From Lachnospiraceae bacterium (GTDB lineage: Bacteria > Bacillota > Clostridia > Lachnospirales > Lachnospiraceae), in assembly GCA_017619635.1 (NCBI GenBank), contig JAFZRZ010000071.1, forward strand, positions 62,001 through 126,000: DNA of 64,000 nucleotides, in the 5' to 3' direction. The notes under the pieces are model-generated. The model saw nothing but the letters and a program-made list of their open reading frames with translations, was not told the origin of the DNA and made no database searches. Below, piece after piece: positions 23,223-31,989 of the stretch; position 1 is the first letter of the stretch; every line of letters begins with the position of its first letter. The translations under genes and the position numbers were made by a program.

Positions 23223-24143
23223 CTATTTCTTTTTAGATAAGATCATTGTTATCGTAGATTCTCTGAACATATTTTCCAGAGTCATCTTCTTATCATTGTA
23301 GATATGTACCTTTTCCTTTATCTTTTCTATGTATTTCTCTGATGATGTTGATATATAATCAATGTTCATCTTTAATTCTGACACCGTTTGTATCCATTTG
23401 TTTGTTGTAAGGATACCAAATACCTCTTGTATTTCTCTGTCCCATGAAGCTTCTCCCCATGTGTATGTAAACAAGAATTCTTTTAATACATTTTGAGGCA
23501 GGGCGTAGAATGGAGCAACGGGTGCGTATAAACCGCCATAATAATGGCAGCAGTAATCATCTAAATGCTCATTTATCCTGTTGAAGACGTTTAGACTGAA
23601 AGCATTCTTTAACATTTTTTTATCTACATTTCTTATATAGTCTTTGATGAAATGCTCGTCATCTTTGTTTATAAGTGCAAAAGGAATTATTTGTGAATTT
23701 GTGTCTTTTACACCGTCTCTTATAATGATGATGCCGTCGTCTGTCAACATTTCTCTTGCATTCACCAAGGCCCTGTATATAGGGATTATTCCGCCCGGTT
23801 TATTCTCATCATATGATGATATCTCGTGGAGAACAGAACTGAATAATATGCCGTCGAACTTATATCCTGTCGTTATAGTCCTTATATCTCCATATATAGC
23901 ATTTAATCCTTTTTCGCGTGCCTTATTGATGGATTCTTTACATAGATCTATACCAAGTATCTCTGCGTTTGGATTAAGTTCCTGTAACTTTTCCATCATG
24001 ACTCCGTCTGCACAGCCTACGTCAAGTATCCTCTTTTTACCTTCAAAGAATGACGGCAACAGGTATTTGGTGCTTTCGTTTGCAGATAGTGCCATTCTGT
24101 TTAAGTATCTGTTATGATCTTTGTTTGCTTTTATATCGCTCAT
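23223..24143 (-). CDS. Class I SAM-dependent methyltransferase
   Basis: A 306-residue protein: motif I RILDVGCADG (about residues 37-46), a second acidic strand ILGIDLCKES, GDIRTI and FDGILFSSVLHEIS are the standard Rossmann-type methyltransferase landmarks. The ~120-residue C-terminal part is an added helical domain of unknown role. The acceptor (DNA, RNA, protein or small molecule) cannot be told from sequence. GGGAGTTCAG precedes the ATG. Confidence 0.75.
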   Translation of the reverse strand: MSDIKANKDHNRYLNRMALSANESTKYLLPSFFEGKKRILDVGCADGVMMEKLQELNPNAEILGIDLCKESINKAREKGLNAIYGDIRTITTGYKFDGILFSSVLHEISSYDENKPGGIIPIYRALVNAREMLTDDGIIIIRDGVKDTNSQIIPFALINKDDEHFIKDYIRNVDKKMLKNAFSLNVFNRINEHLDDYCCHYYGGLYAPVAPFYALPQNVLKEFLFTYTWGEASWDREIQEVFGILTTNKWIQTVSELKMNIDYISTSSEKYIEKIKEKVHIYNDKKMTLENMFRESTITMILSKKK

Positions 24144-24153
24144 CTGAACTCCC

Positions 24154-24510
24154 TTAAGCTTTTGCGTATCTGCGTATTGCAGAGTAGCAGTCGGAATTGT
24201 TTTCTTCGGTAACTGTTTCGCTCTTCCTCTTATATCCTGCTAACATCATAAGATCGTCACAAAACATGTGATCGTGCTTCCAATCTCCCCATTCTATCTC
24301 GACTACTATATCGTTGCCGTCAGAATAGAATTCGTGATAAAACTGAGCATCTTCAAATATCTCCGATATCAGTTTCTCGCCTTTTGAATGAGTTTTAAGA
24401 TATTCTGCTGCCGGGATATCATAATAACCCATGCTAGTAAAAATATCTTCATTAACAAGATCTCTGACTACTCCTGTTATACGATGCTCTTCATTAAAGA
24501 TTACGTACAT
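24154..24510 (-). CDS. Hypothetical protein
   Basis: A 118-residue soluble, acidic protein (IVEIEWGDWKHDHMFCDDLM...); starts after GGAGAAAGAAAA. It is immediately upstream of the methyltransferase gene. No family recognised. Confidence 0.55.
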   Translation of the reverse strand: MYVIFNEEHRITGVVRDLVNEDIFTSMGYYDIPAAEYLKTHSKGEKLISEIFEDAQFYHEFYSDGNDIVVEIEWGDWKHDHMFCDDLMMLAGYKRKSETVTEENNSDCYSAIRRYAKA

Positions 24511-24527
24511 TTTTCTTTCTCCTATTG

Positions 24528-24866
24528 TTAGTTCTTCAGATCAAATCTCTTTTCCAATGTAGTCATGTTTATCTTTGCATGTGATGTTTTCCATGGAAGT
24601 CCTTTTTCATCAAGTATCCGGATTATGTCCTCTGTAGACCATTGTGTCCATCTTCTTTCAAGAAGACCATCTTTTGCATTTCCGTCGCAGCCTCCAAGTT
24701 CATCGTCTTTTACGTATATATATGAACCTTTGCCTTTGGCTCTTCTGTTATATTCATTTTTTATGCGGTTTAATACCTTTTCATCTGCCTTTATTCCCTC
24801 TCGTTGCTCATATAATAAGGTGCATAAATAAAGATATGATTCAAAAGGGATCCTTATTATTTTCAT
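24528..24866 (-). CDS. Hypothetical protein, first gene of operon
   Basis: A 112-residue protein with YVKDDELGGCDGN in the middle and a basic C-terminal half. First gene after the composite promoter at 24890-24937. Unknown. Confidence 0.55.
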   Translation of the reverse strand: MKIIRIPFESYLYLCTLLYEQREGIKADEKVLNRIKNEYNRRAKGKGSYIYVKDDELGGCDGNAKDGLLERRWTQWSTEDIIRILDEKGLPWKTSHAKINMTTLEKRFDLKN

Positions 24867-24889
24867 ATGTATGCCTCTATGTATAGTAT

Positions 24890-24937
24890 CTATATGGAGT
24901 ATGAGTTATTCTATTATTTATTTAAAATTTTGTGCAA
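24890..24937 (-). promoter_or_regulatory. Composite promoter-like element (TTGCAC-N28-CATACT)
   Basis: On the minus strand, TTGCACAAAA at 24937, exactly 28 bases, then CATACTCCATATAG at 24903-24890. It heads the operon 24866 to 22650. Confidence 0.6.
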
Positions 24938-25005
24938 GATTTTATATAGAATAAATATGGGGCCATTCTTTCGAATAAACCCCATAGATATCAACTTGTT
25001 TGCCT

Positions 25006-25749
25006 TTAACCGAATACAGATATATAATCTATGGTGTCAGGAGTTACAAGTATCCAACGTTCTGGCATTATCTCATCTTCATCGCCAAAGATATTCTCAT
25101 CAATGAATTCACATGCTTCTTCGTCTTCGCCTATGTTTTTCGCTATAGGCGCTGCGTATTTGAGCCATTCATTTTCTTGTGTTACCCTTGACTGTTTAGA
25201 AAGCTCTATTGCTTTGGATTTACTGATCTTGGCATACATGTAGCTGATGTTGTCTGTGGTGTATAGAAGGTCTTCGGTCTTTACGTTATAAATACCCGGA
25301 CATTCTTCCATGATCTCTAATGCATCTTCAGAATCGTATAGGCATGGTGTAGGATTTGTATCCAGACCATATTCTTCGACTTCTCCGTTCTCTTTAATGA
25401 ATTTTGAATAGCCGTAATCGGGCCATATCTCAATAAAGGAACCGTCTTCTACAGTGTCTGCGATAGCATTTAGTGCGCCGCAAAGTATGCATTCGTATCC
25501 GTATGAAGCATCAAATGTCGCATCATAATGGAGTTTTGTATCAGTAAATGCTGGAGCTTCATCTTTAGAATGATGTCTTTCCTCCATGTCGCATGTTAAT
25601 TTTAATATTGCGCATTTAAGATCGAACGTCTTCATATCCGGCATCTTCTCCAGTACCTTCTGTTCAACCAGATATTTAGTCAATGCTTCGGCGACAGCTT
25701 GAGCTTTCTTGTAGCGTAATGAGATCTCAACGTAATAACATTGTCCCAT
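25006..25749 (-). CDS. Hypothetical acidic protein
   Basis: A 247-residue protein starting MGQCYYVEISLRYKK at 25749 after AAGGAGGATAAAACAACT. The N-terminal ~45 residues and a cysteine-containing middle (GYECILCGALNAI) suggest a compact alpha/beta fold; the C-terminal 60 residues are very acidic. No family recognised. Confidence 0.6.
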   Translation of the reverse strand: MGQCYYVEISLRYKKAQAVAEALTKYLVEQKVLEKMPDMKTFDLKCAILKLTCDMEERHHSKDEAPAFTDTKLHYDATFDASYGYECILCGALNAIADTVEDGSFIEIWPDYGYSKFIKENGEVEEYGLDTNPTPCLYDSEDALEIMEECPGIYNVKTEDLLYTTDNISYMYAKISKSKAIELSKQSRVTQENEWLKYAAPIAKNIGEDEEACEFIDENIFGDEDEIMPERWILVTPDTIDYISVFG

Positions 25750-25906
25750 AGTTGTTTTATCCTCCTTTTTAAGATTATTTAGCAATTTAAATATGGCTAA
25801 TTCTGAAAACTATAACATTTGCCGTTTCGGCTAAAATCTGCAGATTATCAACTGTTAATTCAAATATCTTTAAGTTGTAACAATAGTTTGGAAAGGAGCA
25901 AATATT

Positions 25907-26362
25907 ATGAGTATGCAAACAGATTGTATTTATGGATTTGGAAGTCCGATCCATGTTGCTGACGAAAATCTCGCAAAGTTTATTAAGGGACACAGAGAGG
26001 TGTTGGAATTTTGCGGAGAAGATGAGAAAAAGCTTCTTGCATATGTTGATGAGCGCGATTGCTATGACGGCATAAGTGAAGACTTTTTTGATTATCAGGC
26101 GGACGATAGTGATTCCGGCATCTATGGCATTGTTGCTAAAGTAATGGAGCAGCAGACCGGTATCGGATTTGAATATCGTCGTGAATCTGATGGTGATGAT
26201 CCGGAGGAATATATCTTATTACCGGAAAGACTGCCTTGGCAGTATAATCCGCAGGAGAGAAATCTGACCTGCGAGCAGGTTACGGAGATATTCCAGAAAT
26301 ATTTCGCAGAGCTTGAATGCAAGTGTGAACTGGATTATCAGAGACTTGAATATTTTGGTTAA
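25907..26362 (+). CDS. Hypothetical acidic protein
   Basis: A 151-residue acidic protein with GGAAAGGAGCAAATATT before the ATG. The first plus-strand gene in the window; followed directly by a terminator, so a single-gene unit. Resembles small phage or plasmid acidic proteins but not assigned. Confidence 0.6.
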   Translation: MSMQTDCIYGFGSPIHVADENLAKFIKGHREVLEFCGEDEKKLLAYVDERDCYDGISEDFFDYQADDSDSGIYGIVAKVMEQQTGIGFEYRRESDGDDPEEYILLPERLPWQYNPQERNLTCEQVTEIFQKYFAELECKCELDYQRLEYFG

Positions 26363-26375
26363 TACTCTTAAAAGT

Positions 26376-26394
26376 AACCGGTTTAATGCCGGTT
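26376..26394 (+). terminator. Rho-independent terminator
   Basis: AACCGG, loop TTTAATG, CCGGTT followed by ATTTTTTTT on the plus strand. Confidence 0.75.
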
Positions 26395-26456
26395 ATTTTT
26401 TTTGCACAAAAAACGTTCGCTCTGTGACCGCGTTCAATTTAGGTAATAAAAGAAAA

Positions 26457-26492
26457 CACCCACTTCTTTTATTTATTGATGTGAAATGGGTG
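26457..26492 (-). terminator. Rho-independent terminator for the minus-strand operon
   Basis: CACCCACTTC (26457-26466) pairs with GAAATGGGTG (26483-26492) with one mismatch; on the minus strand the second arm is followed by TTTTCTTTT. It lies beyond the stop of the gene at 26542. Confidence 0.6.
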
Positions 26493-26541
26493 CGTTGCTC
26501 ATAAAATTTTATTTTCTGTGAAACTTTTATGTTATGTGATT

Positions 26542-26757
26542 TTAATCTTCTTTTGAATCGTCTGACGAACTGCTTGATGATGTCGCTTCCTGCATCTGAC
26601 TGTCAAGTGCCTTATCTACGTATGTGTCAACGGATCCGGTGTCTGTATTGGTCACCTGTGTGATCATAGTCTGTATCCCACTGATATTGCTCATCTCCTG
26701 AGTTACTACTTCTCCTCTTTCGTTTGTATATCCGCCATAGATGTATTCGTTTCCCAT
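26542..26757 (-). CDS. 71-residue serine-rich protein
   Basis: MGNEYIYGGYTNERGEVVTQEM ... ending in SSSSSSDDSKED. Starts after GGAGGTAGAT. Low-complexity hydrophilic C-terminus. Probably flexible or intrinsically disordered. No family. Confidence 0.45.
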   Translation of the reverse strand: MGNEYIYGGYTNERGEVVTQEMSNISGIQTMITQVTNTDTGSVDTYVDKALDSQMQEATSSSSSSDDSKED

Positions 26758-26766
26758 ATCTACCTC

Positions 26767-26934
26767 CTATTTCTTTCCTGTGCCAGCCTTCTCAAACGAT
26801 GACTTCTTATTACCAAAGATATCGTTGTTATTTGACCTTCCGGACTTACCAATGTAATCCTTATTTACCTGTCCGCTGTTATGAAAACTTGTATGAGTCT
26901 GCGGAATGTTACTTGATTTTGGTTCGTTCTTCAT
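26767..26934 (-). CDS. 55-residue basic, asparagine- and serine-rich protein
   Basis: MKNEPKSSNIPQTHTSF...NKKSSFEKAGTGKK. Two adjacent ATG codons (26937 and 26934) follow AAGGAGG; the second has the better spacing. No hydrophobic segment, likely disordered. It sits between the genes at 26757 and 26947. Confidence 0.4.
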   Translation of the reverse strand: MKNEPKSSNIPQTHTSFHNSGQVNKDYIGKSGRSNNNDIFGNKKSSFEKAGTGKK

Positions 26935-26946
26935 CATTTTCCTCCT

Positions 26947-27600
26947 TTAATCCTTGTATTCTTCTCTTTCTTTGAGTTCCATTATCTGTCTTGGATACCA
27001 ACCATTCTTGTAAGATTCGTTTATATCCTTTACTGCTGAAAGAAGGTAATTTTTATAGTTTGTATAAACCTCTTTAAAATATTCATACTCACAGTCGTTT
27101 ATGACATTGTCAAGATCTTTTATAGTCATGCCCGAATCAAAAAATTCTGCAACTACTGAATCCGGAGATGCGTCTTTATATTCATTTGGTAAGAATATGG
27201 ACAATATGTAACAGTAAAGATCTGTTCCAAGGTCTGAAGATGTTAATGCCAGGTCAAGTTTTGTGATAAACTTGAGCAATACTTTATTCTCACCTTTTTC
27301 TATATTGTTTGTGGGATTTGTTTCGGATATCTCACAGAACATTATAAGATTACAGTTATTGTCTGCTAATGACGGATCTCCTGACACTACAAGTGGATTA
27401 TATCCATCGTTGAGCATTATTCTTAAATCTCCTAATGTAACGATATCCCATGGGCTCTCTTTAAATCCCAAAATTGTCTTCTTGTCATTGAAGTCTATTT
27501 CGAGTCCGCCTTCGTATGAACTTATATATGTTGAATATGGCAGCTCGGAATTGATATTTTTAACGATATCGCTTAATTTTGCAACTCGAATGTATCCCAT
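26947..27600 (-). CDS. Hypothetical protein, paralogue of 28197-29141
   Basis: A 217-residue protein. It shares IVTLGDLRIMLNDGYNPLVVSGDPS with IVTIGDLRKLLSSGINPRLVKREPE in the plus-strand protein at 28197, and both end with LKxRxEYKx. It lacks that protein's ~100-residue N-terminal domain. The two genes are divergent, separated by promoters for both. Unknown function. Confidence 0.6.
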   Translation of the reverse strand: MGYIRVAKLSDIVKNINSELPYSTYISSYEGGLEIDFNDKKTILGFKESPWDIVTLGDLRIMLNDGYNPLVVSGDPSLADNNCNLIMFCEISETNPTNNIEKGENKVLLKFITKLDLALTSSDLGTDLYCYILSIFLPNEYKDASPDSVVAEFFDSGMTIKDLDNVINDCEYEYFKEVYTNYKNYLLSAVKDINESYKNGWYPRQIMELKEREEYKD

Positions 27601-27622
27601 AATGACCTCCCTACGTGATTTT

Positions 27623-27637
27623 CTATATATAAGTATG
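27623..27637 (-). promoter_or_regulatory. Promoter-like CATACTTATATATAG
   Basis: Minus-strand match to the CATACT-TATA part of the composite signature, 23 bases upstream of the ATG at 27600. The TTGCAC partner at the expected distance is not clear. Confidence 0.45.
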
Positions 27638-27691
27638 GATTATTTAAATTAAAAAGTACGTGAATATTGGCCTTTATCTTTGTTAAAATTT

Positions 27692-27742
27692 TTGCACAAA
27701 ATTTTTGAGGTATATAAAAATCTGCCATATTTATAGTATAAG
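27692..27742 (+). promoter_or_regulatory. Composite promoter-like element (TTGCAC-N28-CATATT)
   Basis: TTGCACAAAA at 27692, exactly 28 bases, then CATATTTATAGTATAAG at 27726-27742. The ribosome binding site of the gene at 27756 follows within a few bases, so the leader must be very short. Confidence 0.6.
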
Positions 27743-27755
27743 AGAGGAGTTTATT

Positions 27756-28007
27756 ATGAAGATCGAACAGACATGGATAGATATTGATGGTGCTGAATAC
27801 GTGATAGTAGATCTCAATGAACAGGAATCTGTCTGTTGTAAAAAGCCCAATGAGGACAATGATCCAGATTTTTTATATGTAATGGATTGTGAGAACGGTT
27901 TTGAAGTGTATGACCGAAGAAATGGTTCTGAATTTGGCTATAGAAACCTCTCTGAAGAAGAAAAATGTGAATTATGGGAGGTATTGGAAAATGTTTCAGT
28001 TATCTAG
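27756..28007 (+). CDS. Hypothetical small acidic protein
   Basis: An 83-residue protein starting MKIEQTWIDIDGAEYVIVDLNE after GAGGAGTTTATT; the longer frame from 27705 would overlap the promoter. Beta-rich with two adjacent cysteines. First gene of the plus-strand operon. Confidence 0.55.
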   Translation: MKIEQTWIDIDGAEYVIVDLNEQESVCCKKPNEDNDPDFLYVMDCENGFEVYDRRNGSEFGYRNLSEEEKCELWEVLENVSVI

Positions 28008-28122
28008 CGAAGAACTAGATGAAAGAAAAGACAACGAATATTATTTTAAGAATGGCAAACCCAAAAAGAAGTATATGCTCTATATTCATTCAACTACATA
28101 TGGAGTTTCGATGTTTGAGTAG
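27991..28122 (+). CDS. 43-residue basic peptide
   Basis: MFQLSSEELDERKDNEYYFKNGKPKKKYMLYI...: overlaps the end of the previous gene by 17 bases, with GGGAGG upstream. Charged, with a short C-terminal beta segment. Unknown. Confidence 0.45.
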   Translation: MFQLSSEELDERKDNEYYFKNGKPKKKYMLYIHSTTYGVSMFE

Positions 28123-28196
28123 AGATTGGAGAAAGGTAATGTATCGGTCAGTATCCGTATGGATTAGACATATAATTTACAAACAGGAGGTATTAA

Positions 28197-29141
28197 ATGT
28201 CAAGAAATTATGAAATAAGGTTGTTTTATCAGAGGGATAATAAGGATCCCGACTATTGTCGAGGAAATGAGGACGTTAAAAAGTCCATATTCTGCGACAC
28301 TAAAGAGGCACTGATCGATAAGCTTAAAGAAGTTATCGATGATTTTGAAGGTGATGCATATGCTGTATGGGATCTTACGATGAATCAGTATATAGTAGCC
28401 GGATCTTCTAAATTGGAAGATATTAACAGGGTTGATGATTATTTTGAGCGCCTGGAGAATTATGAAGAAGGCTTTACATTGGGAGAAAGCGTGGATCGTG
28501 TATATCTTGTACAGACGTTAAGCGATTTTATTGAACATTTTGAAGAATATCCTGATGATGTGCGTATCCTTTCTGCAGGTGAAGACTGCATGTTCATGAA
28601 ACTGAGTGATGATAAGAAATTTATATATTTTTACGACGTTGCTTCTAAAAAGTGTAAAAATAGAGAAGATATTGTGACGATCGGAGACCTTCGTAAGCTG
28701 TTAAGTTCCGGGATAAATCCACGCTTAGTAAAAAGAGAACCTGAATTTTTGACAAATCAGGACAATGTTGTTGTTCTGATCCATATATGGAATAATTTTA
28801 TTGATAAAGGTATTATCACTGCTGTCTCGGTCTTTATTTTGAGTAAAGACGAACTTTGCAATGATAACGATATTGGTGAGTGTGCTGCAAACGATTATGC
28901 AGCTCTTGTTTTAAGAACTATACTTCGTTGTTATGATGATAGGGCTGCTGTTGTAAAATGTCTTTTTGATATGGGATTTACCAAAGAAGATTTCAGAACG
29001 CTTGAATCTGAAGCTGCTTCAAATGGTGAAGTTCCATTCTTGACATGTATGTGGAAAGATCTGAATGCTTATATCCGTGAGGTGTGCGAAGAAAACCCTG
29101 ATATTCTTGAGTTAAAGGATCGTCCCGAGTATAAATCCTGA
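28197..29141 (+). CDS. Hypothetical protein, paralogue of 26947-27600
   Basis: A 314-residue acidic protein after AGGAGGTATTAA. The N-terminal ~100 residues (RNYEIRLFYQRDN..) form a separate domain; residues about 95-314 resemble the divergent gene at 26947, including the IVTIGDLRKLLSSGINP block and the LKDRPEYKS end. Function unknown. Followed by a strong terminator. Confidence 0.6.
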   Translation: MSRNYEIRLFYQRDNKDPDYCRGNEDVKKSIFCDTKEALIDKLKEVIDDFEGDAYAVWDLTMNQYIVAGSSKLEDINRVDDYFERLENYEEGFTLGESVDRVYLVQTLSDFIEHFEEYPDDVRILSAGEDCMFMKLSDDKKFIYFYDVASKKCKNREDIVTIGDLRKLLSSGINPRLVKREPEFLTNQDNVVVLIHIWNNFIDKGIITAVSVFILSKDELCNDNDIGECAANDYAALVLRTILRCYDDRAAVVKCLFDMGFTKEDFRTLESEAASNGEVPFLTCMWKDLNAYIREVCEENPDILELKDRPEYKS

Positions 29142-29182
29142 ACATCTTCATTGGAAAAAGTATATAGTATTTTCAACATAAA

Positions 29183-29216
29183 AAGTCCCACTGCTCTAAA
29201 TTGAGTAATGGGACTT
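29183..29216. terminator. Bidirectional terminator between convergent genes
   Basis: AAGTCCCA...TGGGACTT with inner GCTC/GAGT pairing, T-run on both sides. It separates the plus gene ending at 29141 and the minus gene ending at 29240. Confidence 0.7.
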
Positions 29217-29239
29217 CTTTTTATTGTGCTTTATGAAAT

Positions 29240-30112
29240 TTACGGAACTATGAATACATAAGATACGGGCGAACCGTACTTTGTCGTTGTACCTCCACCG
29301 TTTTCATCTTTTGATACAGATGCTGATGTCGAACATGACAAAATACCGTGCTGCGCGTCATATGTTACATTTATCCTTTGTTGTGCAGATGCATTACCTT
29401 CGCCGTTACACGCTGCATGTTGACTCCAGTTGCCTGCTCCTACGACAAAATTGCTTGTTGTTAAAGCTCTGTACATATCCGGTTCTATATCAAAGTCTGT
29501 CAGATAATAGGTAGCACTTCCGGTATAACTTCCAAGGTATATAGCTCCTTCAAAGATACCGAAGCTTTTAGGATTCGCTACAACTTCCTGCTGCCCATCT
29601 TCTTTGCCGGCATTGTATGAGTCTGTGACATCTTTTCCTGTACCGGTAAGTTTTACGCCGTTTACATATGCAGTTGTTCCGGATGCCAAGTTGTCTGCCG
29701 TAGCGTTTGCATCACTTGTTGCCGTACCTGTTACACCAAGGACTGTCTGTCCTGCAAGTACCTTTGATGAGTCCACTTGAGATGTCGTATCCGAAACACC
29801 TTGATCATACACATTTGTGATACCGTCTTTTAACTCGTTGAAAGTATATGTATCACCGGCTTTATCTATATCAACCCCTTTACCCGTAATCTCATCTGCA
29901 AGAAGCTGCTTGCCAACGGATACCTCGTTGTAGATAGTGTTGAGATCAGAAGAGTCAAATACGATATCGTCTGTTGTACCGTTTGTTCCATCGGGGCCTG
30001 CAAATGCTATCAGTCCCTTACTGTTAAATCCATTATCTGATGCAAATACTGCGACAGATGATGCGATAAATAAACATATCATGCTTATTATCGCTATGTA
30101 GCGTTTCTTCAT
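29240..30112 (-). CDS. Secreted protein, NSKG-signature family, tail-like repeat subtype
   Basis: A 290-residue protein: signal peptide (about 24 residues), the family signature GFNSKGLIAFAGPDGT...TTDDIVFDSSDL, then a segment SSKVLAGQTVLGVTGTATSDANAT...GKDVTDSYNAGKEDG typical of phage tail or surface-fibre proteins, and a beta-rich C-terminus. Closest relative in the window is the protein at 35283. No LPxTG or membrane anchor at the C-terminus, so it is secreted or held by partners. The last gene of the surface operon; the terminator at 29183 follows. Confidence 0.65.
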   Translation of the reverse strand: MKKRYIAIISMICLFIASSVAVFASDNGFNSKGLIAFAGPDGTNGTTDDIVFDSSDLNTIYNEVSVGKQLLADEITGKGVDIDKAGDTYTFNELKDGITNVYDQGVSDTTSQVDSSKVLAGQTVLGVTGTATSDANATADNLASGTTAYVNGVKLTGTGKDVTDSYNAGKEDGQQEVVANPKSFGIFEGAIYLGSYTGSATYYLTDFDIEPDMYRALTTSNFVVGAGNWSQHAACNGEGNASAQQRINVTYDAQHGILSCSTSASVSKDENGGGTTTKYGSPVSYVFIVP

Positions 30113-30160
30113 TTTTACCTCCTTTAATAAGGGAATAAAGGGTTTGTGTACTAAAGTAGG

Positions 30161-30244
30161 TTATTTGTCAAGTCTTAACATCTCATTTATGAGTTCGAAG
30201 TTAATTAAACCGCAAAGGAAGGCTATTACTAACTTCTTCATCAT
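30161..30244 (-). CDS. 27-residue hydrophobic peptide, possible
   Basis: MMKKLVIAFLCGLINFELINEMLRLDK, with AAAGGATTA before the first ATG. Its C-terminus (FELINEMLRLD) resembles the last residues of the protein at 35283 (LELIDEMLGLD), so it may be a remnant of a decayed member. Confidence 0.35.
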   Translation of the reverse strand: MMKKLVIAFLCGLINFELINEMLRLDK

Positions 30245-30310
30245 TAATCCTTTCGCGTTTTTTAAAACACATCTCTCCTTAAGATGAGAGGAGAGGCGAT
30301 TAAGTTGTTA

Positions 30311-31147
30311 TTAATTTGTAAATGCTATTCTTGCGCTTACTAACTGGCCATCTCTCTTGCCGCATGTGCATGTGTAGCCTTCTATTTCTTCGCTGTCATA
30401 TCTTACTCCGGGTGTCTTTCCGCATGTTACTTCGTATACTATCCTATCTATATTGGCGCCTGTAGGTACGCTGTATCCGTCTCCCGCTTCGCCATATTCA
30501 TGACCTGTGCCGAAATCACTTGAAAACCAACGTCCGCATTCACTGCATGTATATTGCCAATCACCGCCTTGAGATGTGTGACGCTCTGCAGAGCCATTGC
30601 AATGACCTGTCGTATACCAGTAATAGTGAGGTCTTGTATAACAACCGCCGCCAGAACTTGATGATCCTGAATGTACATGCTTTTTGTATAACACCTGAGT
30701 AAAGCAGCCAGCATTGGTGGGTGATACGTAATCATCTTTATATGAGCCACCGCCTAATGTCTCTGAATCAGCATTTACGCTGTCTACTGTATGATGATGA
30801 TACATGTATACTATTGAAGCGTTATGTGACTGAAACTGTATAGTCTGGGGTATACTCATTATGCCTGATTCAATGTTCGCAAATGACTGTGGATCACTTA
30901 CTGTACCATTTTTAGCTGTTATATGCTGTGCTGCAGTCTCTCTAAAGTTATAGATGTAATCATGAAAGTTATTGAGGTCATCAGAATCAAAGATGATATC
31001 GTCCGATGTATTTGATGTCTCATCGGGACCTGCAAAACTTATCTCTCCTTTAGAGTTAAAACCGGACGTTGCCGCGTGAGCCATAATACTCATTCCAAAA
31101 GTCATGGTCAACAATGCTGCTATTGCTATAATCTTTCTATTCTTCAT
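30311..31147 (-). CDS. Secreted cysteine-rich protein, NSKG-signature family (HHSG subtype)
   Basis: A 278-residue protein starting MKNRKIIAIAALL after GGAGGTGGTTGATA. Signal peptide, signature GFNSKGEISFAGPDET...TSDDIIFDSDDL, a helical stretch, then YMYHHHTVD, KHVHSGSSSSGGGCY, TCSECGRWF, CGKTPGVRY and CTCGKRDG. The cysteine pairs and histidine-rich HxHSG...GGCY pattern suggest metal binding or disulphide folding outside the cell. Very close to the protein at 33623. Function unknown. Confidence 0.65.
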   Translation of the reverse strand: MKNRKIIAIAALLTMTFGMSIMAHAATSGFNSKGEISFAGPDETSNTSDDIIFDSDDLNNFHDYIYNFRETAAQHITAKNGTVSDPQSFANIESGIMSIPQTIQFQSHNASIVYMYHHHTVDSVNADSETLGGGSYKDDYVSPTNAGCFTQVLYKKHVHSGSSSSGGGCYTRPHYYWYTTGHCNGSAERHTSQGGDWQYTCSECGRWFSSDFGTGHEYGEAGDGYSVPTGANIDRIVYEVTCGKTPGVRYDSEEIEGYTCTCGKRDGQLVSARIAFTN

Positions 31148-31161
31148 TATCAACCACCTCC

Positions 31162-31959
31162 TTATCTGAACGTTATCTCTGCACCGGTCATCTCGCACTC
31201 TGTCTTGCCGCATGAACGGGTGTATCCTTCAACTCCTTCATCAGCATATCTTGTACCGGGTACTTTACCGCAACGAAGTTTGCTTGTTGTTCGGATATTT
31301 ATCGCATATGACGGGTATGACCAACCTGAGCCACCTTCTTTTGTATGTGCTCCGGGACCACCCAACCATTGTCCACAGGAATTACATGTATACTGAAGAT
31401 CTCCACCGGGAGATGTATGTTCTTCTACATCACCGTAACACCATTCGTCCCATGAATAATATGGAGCGTAACAGCTGCTCGTATGAGCATGTGCTTTATA
31501 TAATACTGTTGTATAACAACCGCCAGATGTTGGAGCGAGGTATGAATCTTCGTACGGCCCTGCATCTGCACTTGATGAATCAGCGCTGGTCGAATCAGTT
31601 GTATGATGATGATAAAGATATATCAGGTCACAATCTATGAAATCGTCCTGTGTGATAGTTGTAGGGATAGAATCTATGCCGGTTATTATATCAGATGTCC
31701 TCGGATTTTCGTCTGTAACATTGCCGCCTTTTGCCTCTATAGCAGTAGAAAGTACAGCCAATTTCTCGTTTGATAATGATATGAGAGTGTCAAAATCCGA
31801 TGCGTCGAATACGACATCATCTGATGTTCCGGCAGTATCATCTAAACCTATAAAAGAGATCCTGCCCTGTGAGTTGATCTCACCGGAAGCATATGCAGTA
31901 ATTGCTGTTCCGACTATTAATGTTGCTGTGCATATCGCACATATTATTTTCTTTTTCAT
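31162..31959 (-). CDS. Secreted cysteine-rich protein, NSKG-signature family (intermediate subtype)
   Basis: A 265-residue protein with signal peptide, signature INSQGRISFIGLDDT...TSDDVVFDASDF, YLYHHHTTD, CYTTVLYKAHAHTSSCY, TCNSCGQW, CGKVPGTRY and CGKTECEM. It shares features with both the HHSG subtype (30311, 33623) and the NSxNRISF subtype (31990, 32802, 34470). AAAGGGAAAATAA precedes the ATG. Extracellular; role unknown. Confidence 0.65.
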   Translation of the reverse strand: MKKKIICAICTATLIVGTAITAYASGEINSQGRISFIGLDDTAGTSDDVVFDASDFDTLISLSNEKLAVLSTAIEAKGGNVTDENPRTSDIITGIDSIPTTITQDDFIDCDLIYLYHHHTTDSTSADSSSADAGPYEDSYLAPTSGGCYTTVLYKAHAHTSSCYAPYYSWDEWCYGDVEEHTSPGGDLQYTCNSCGQWLGGPGAHTKEGGSGWSYPSYAINIRTTSKLRCGKVPGTRYADEGVEGYTRSCGKTECEMTGAEITFR

Positions 31960-31989
31960 TTATTTTCCCTTTATGATCGTAAACCTGAT

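Noticed and set aside
30448..30750. 100-residue frame inside the secreted protein gene at 30311
   Set aside because: It lies out of frame within a well-supported gene with a signal peptide and family signature; no ribosome binding site of its own.
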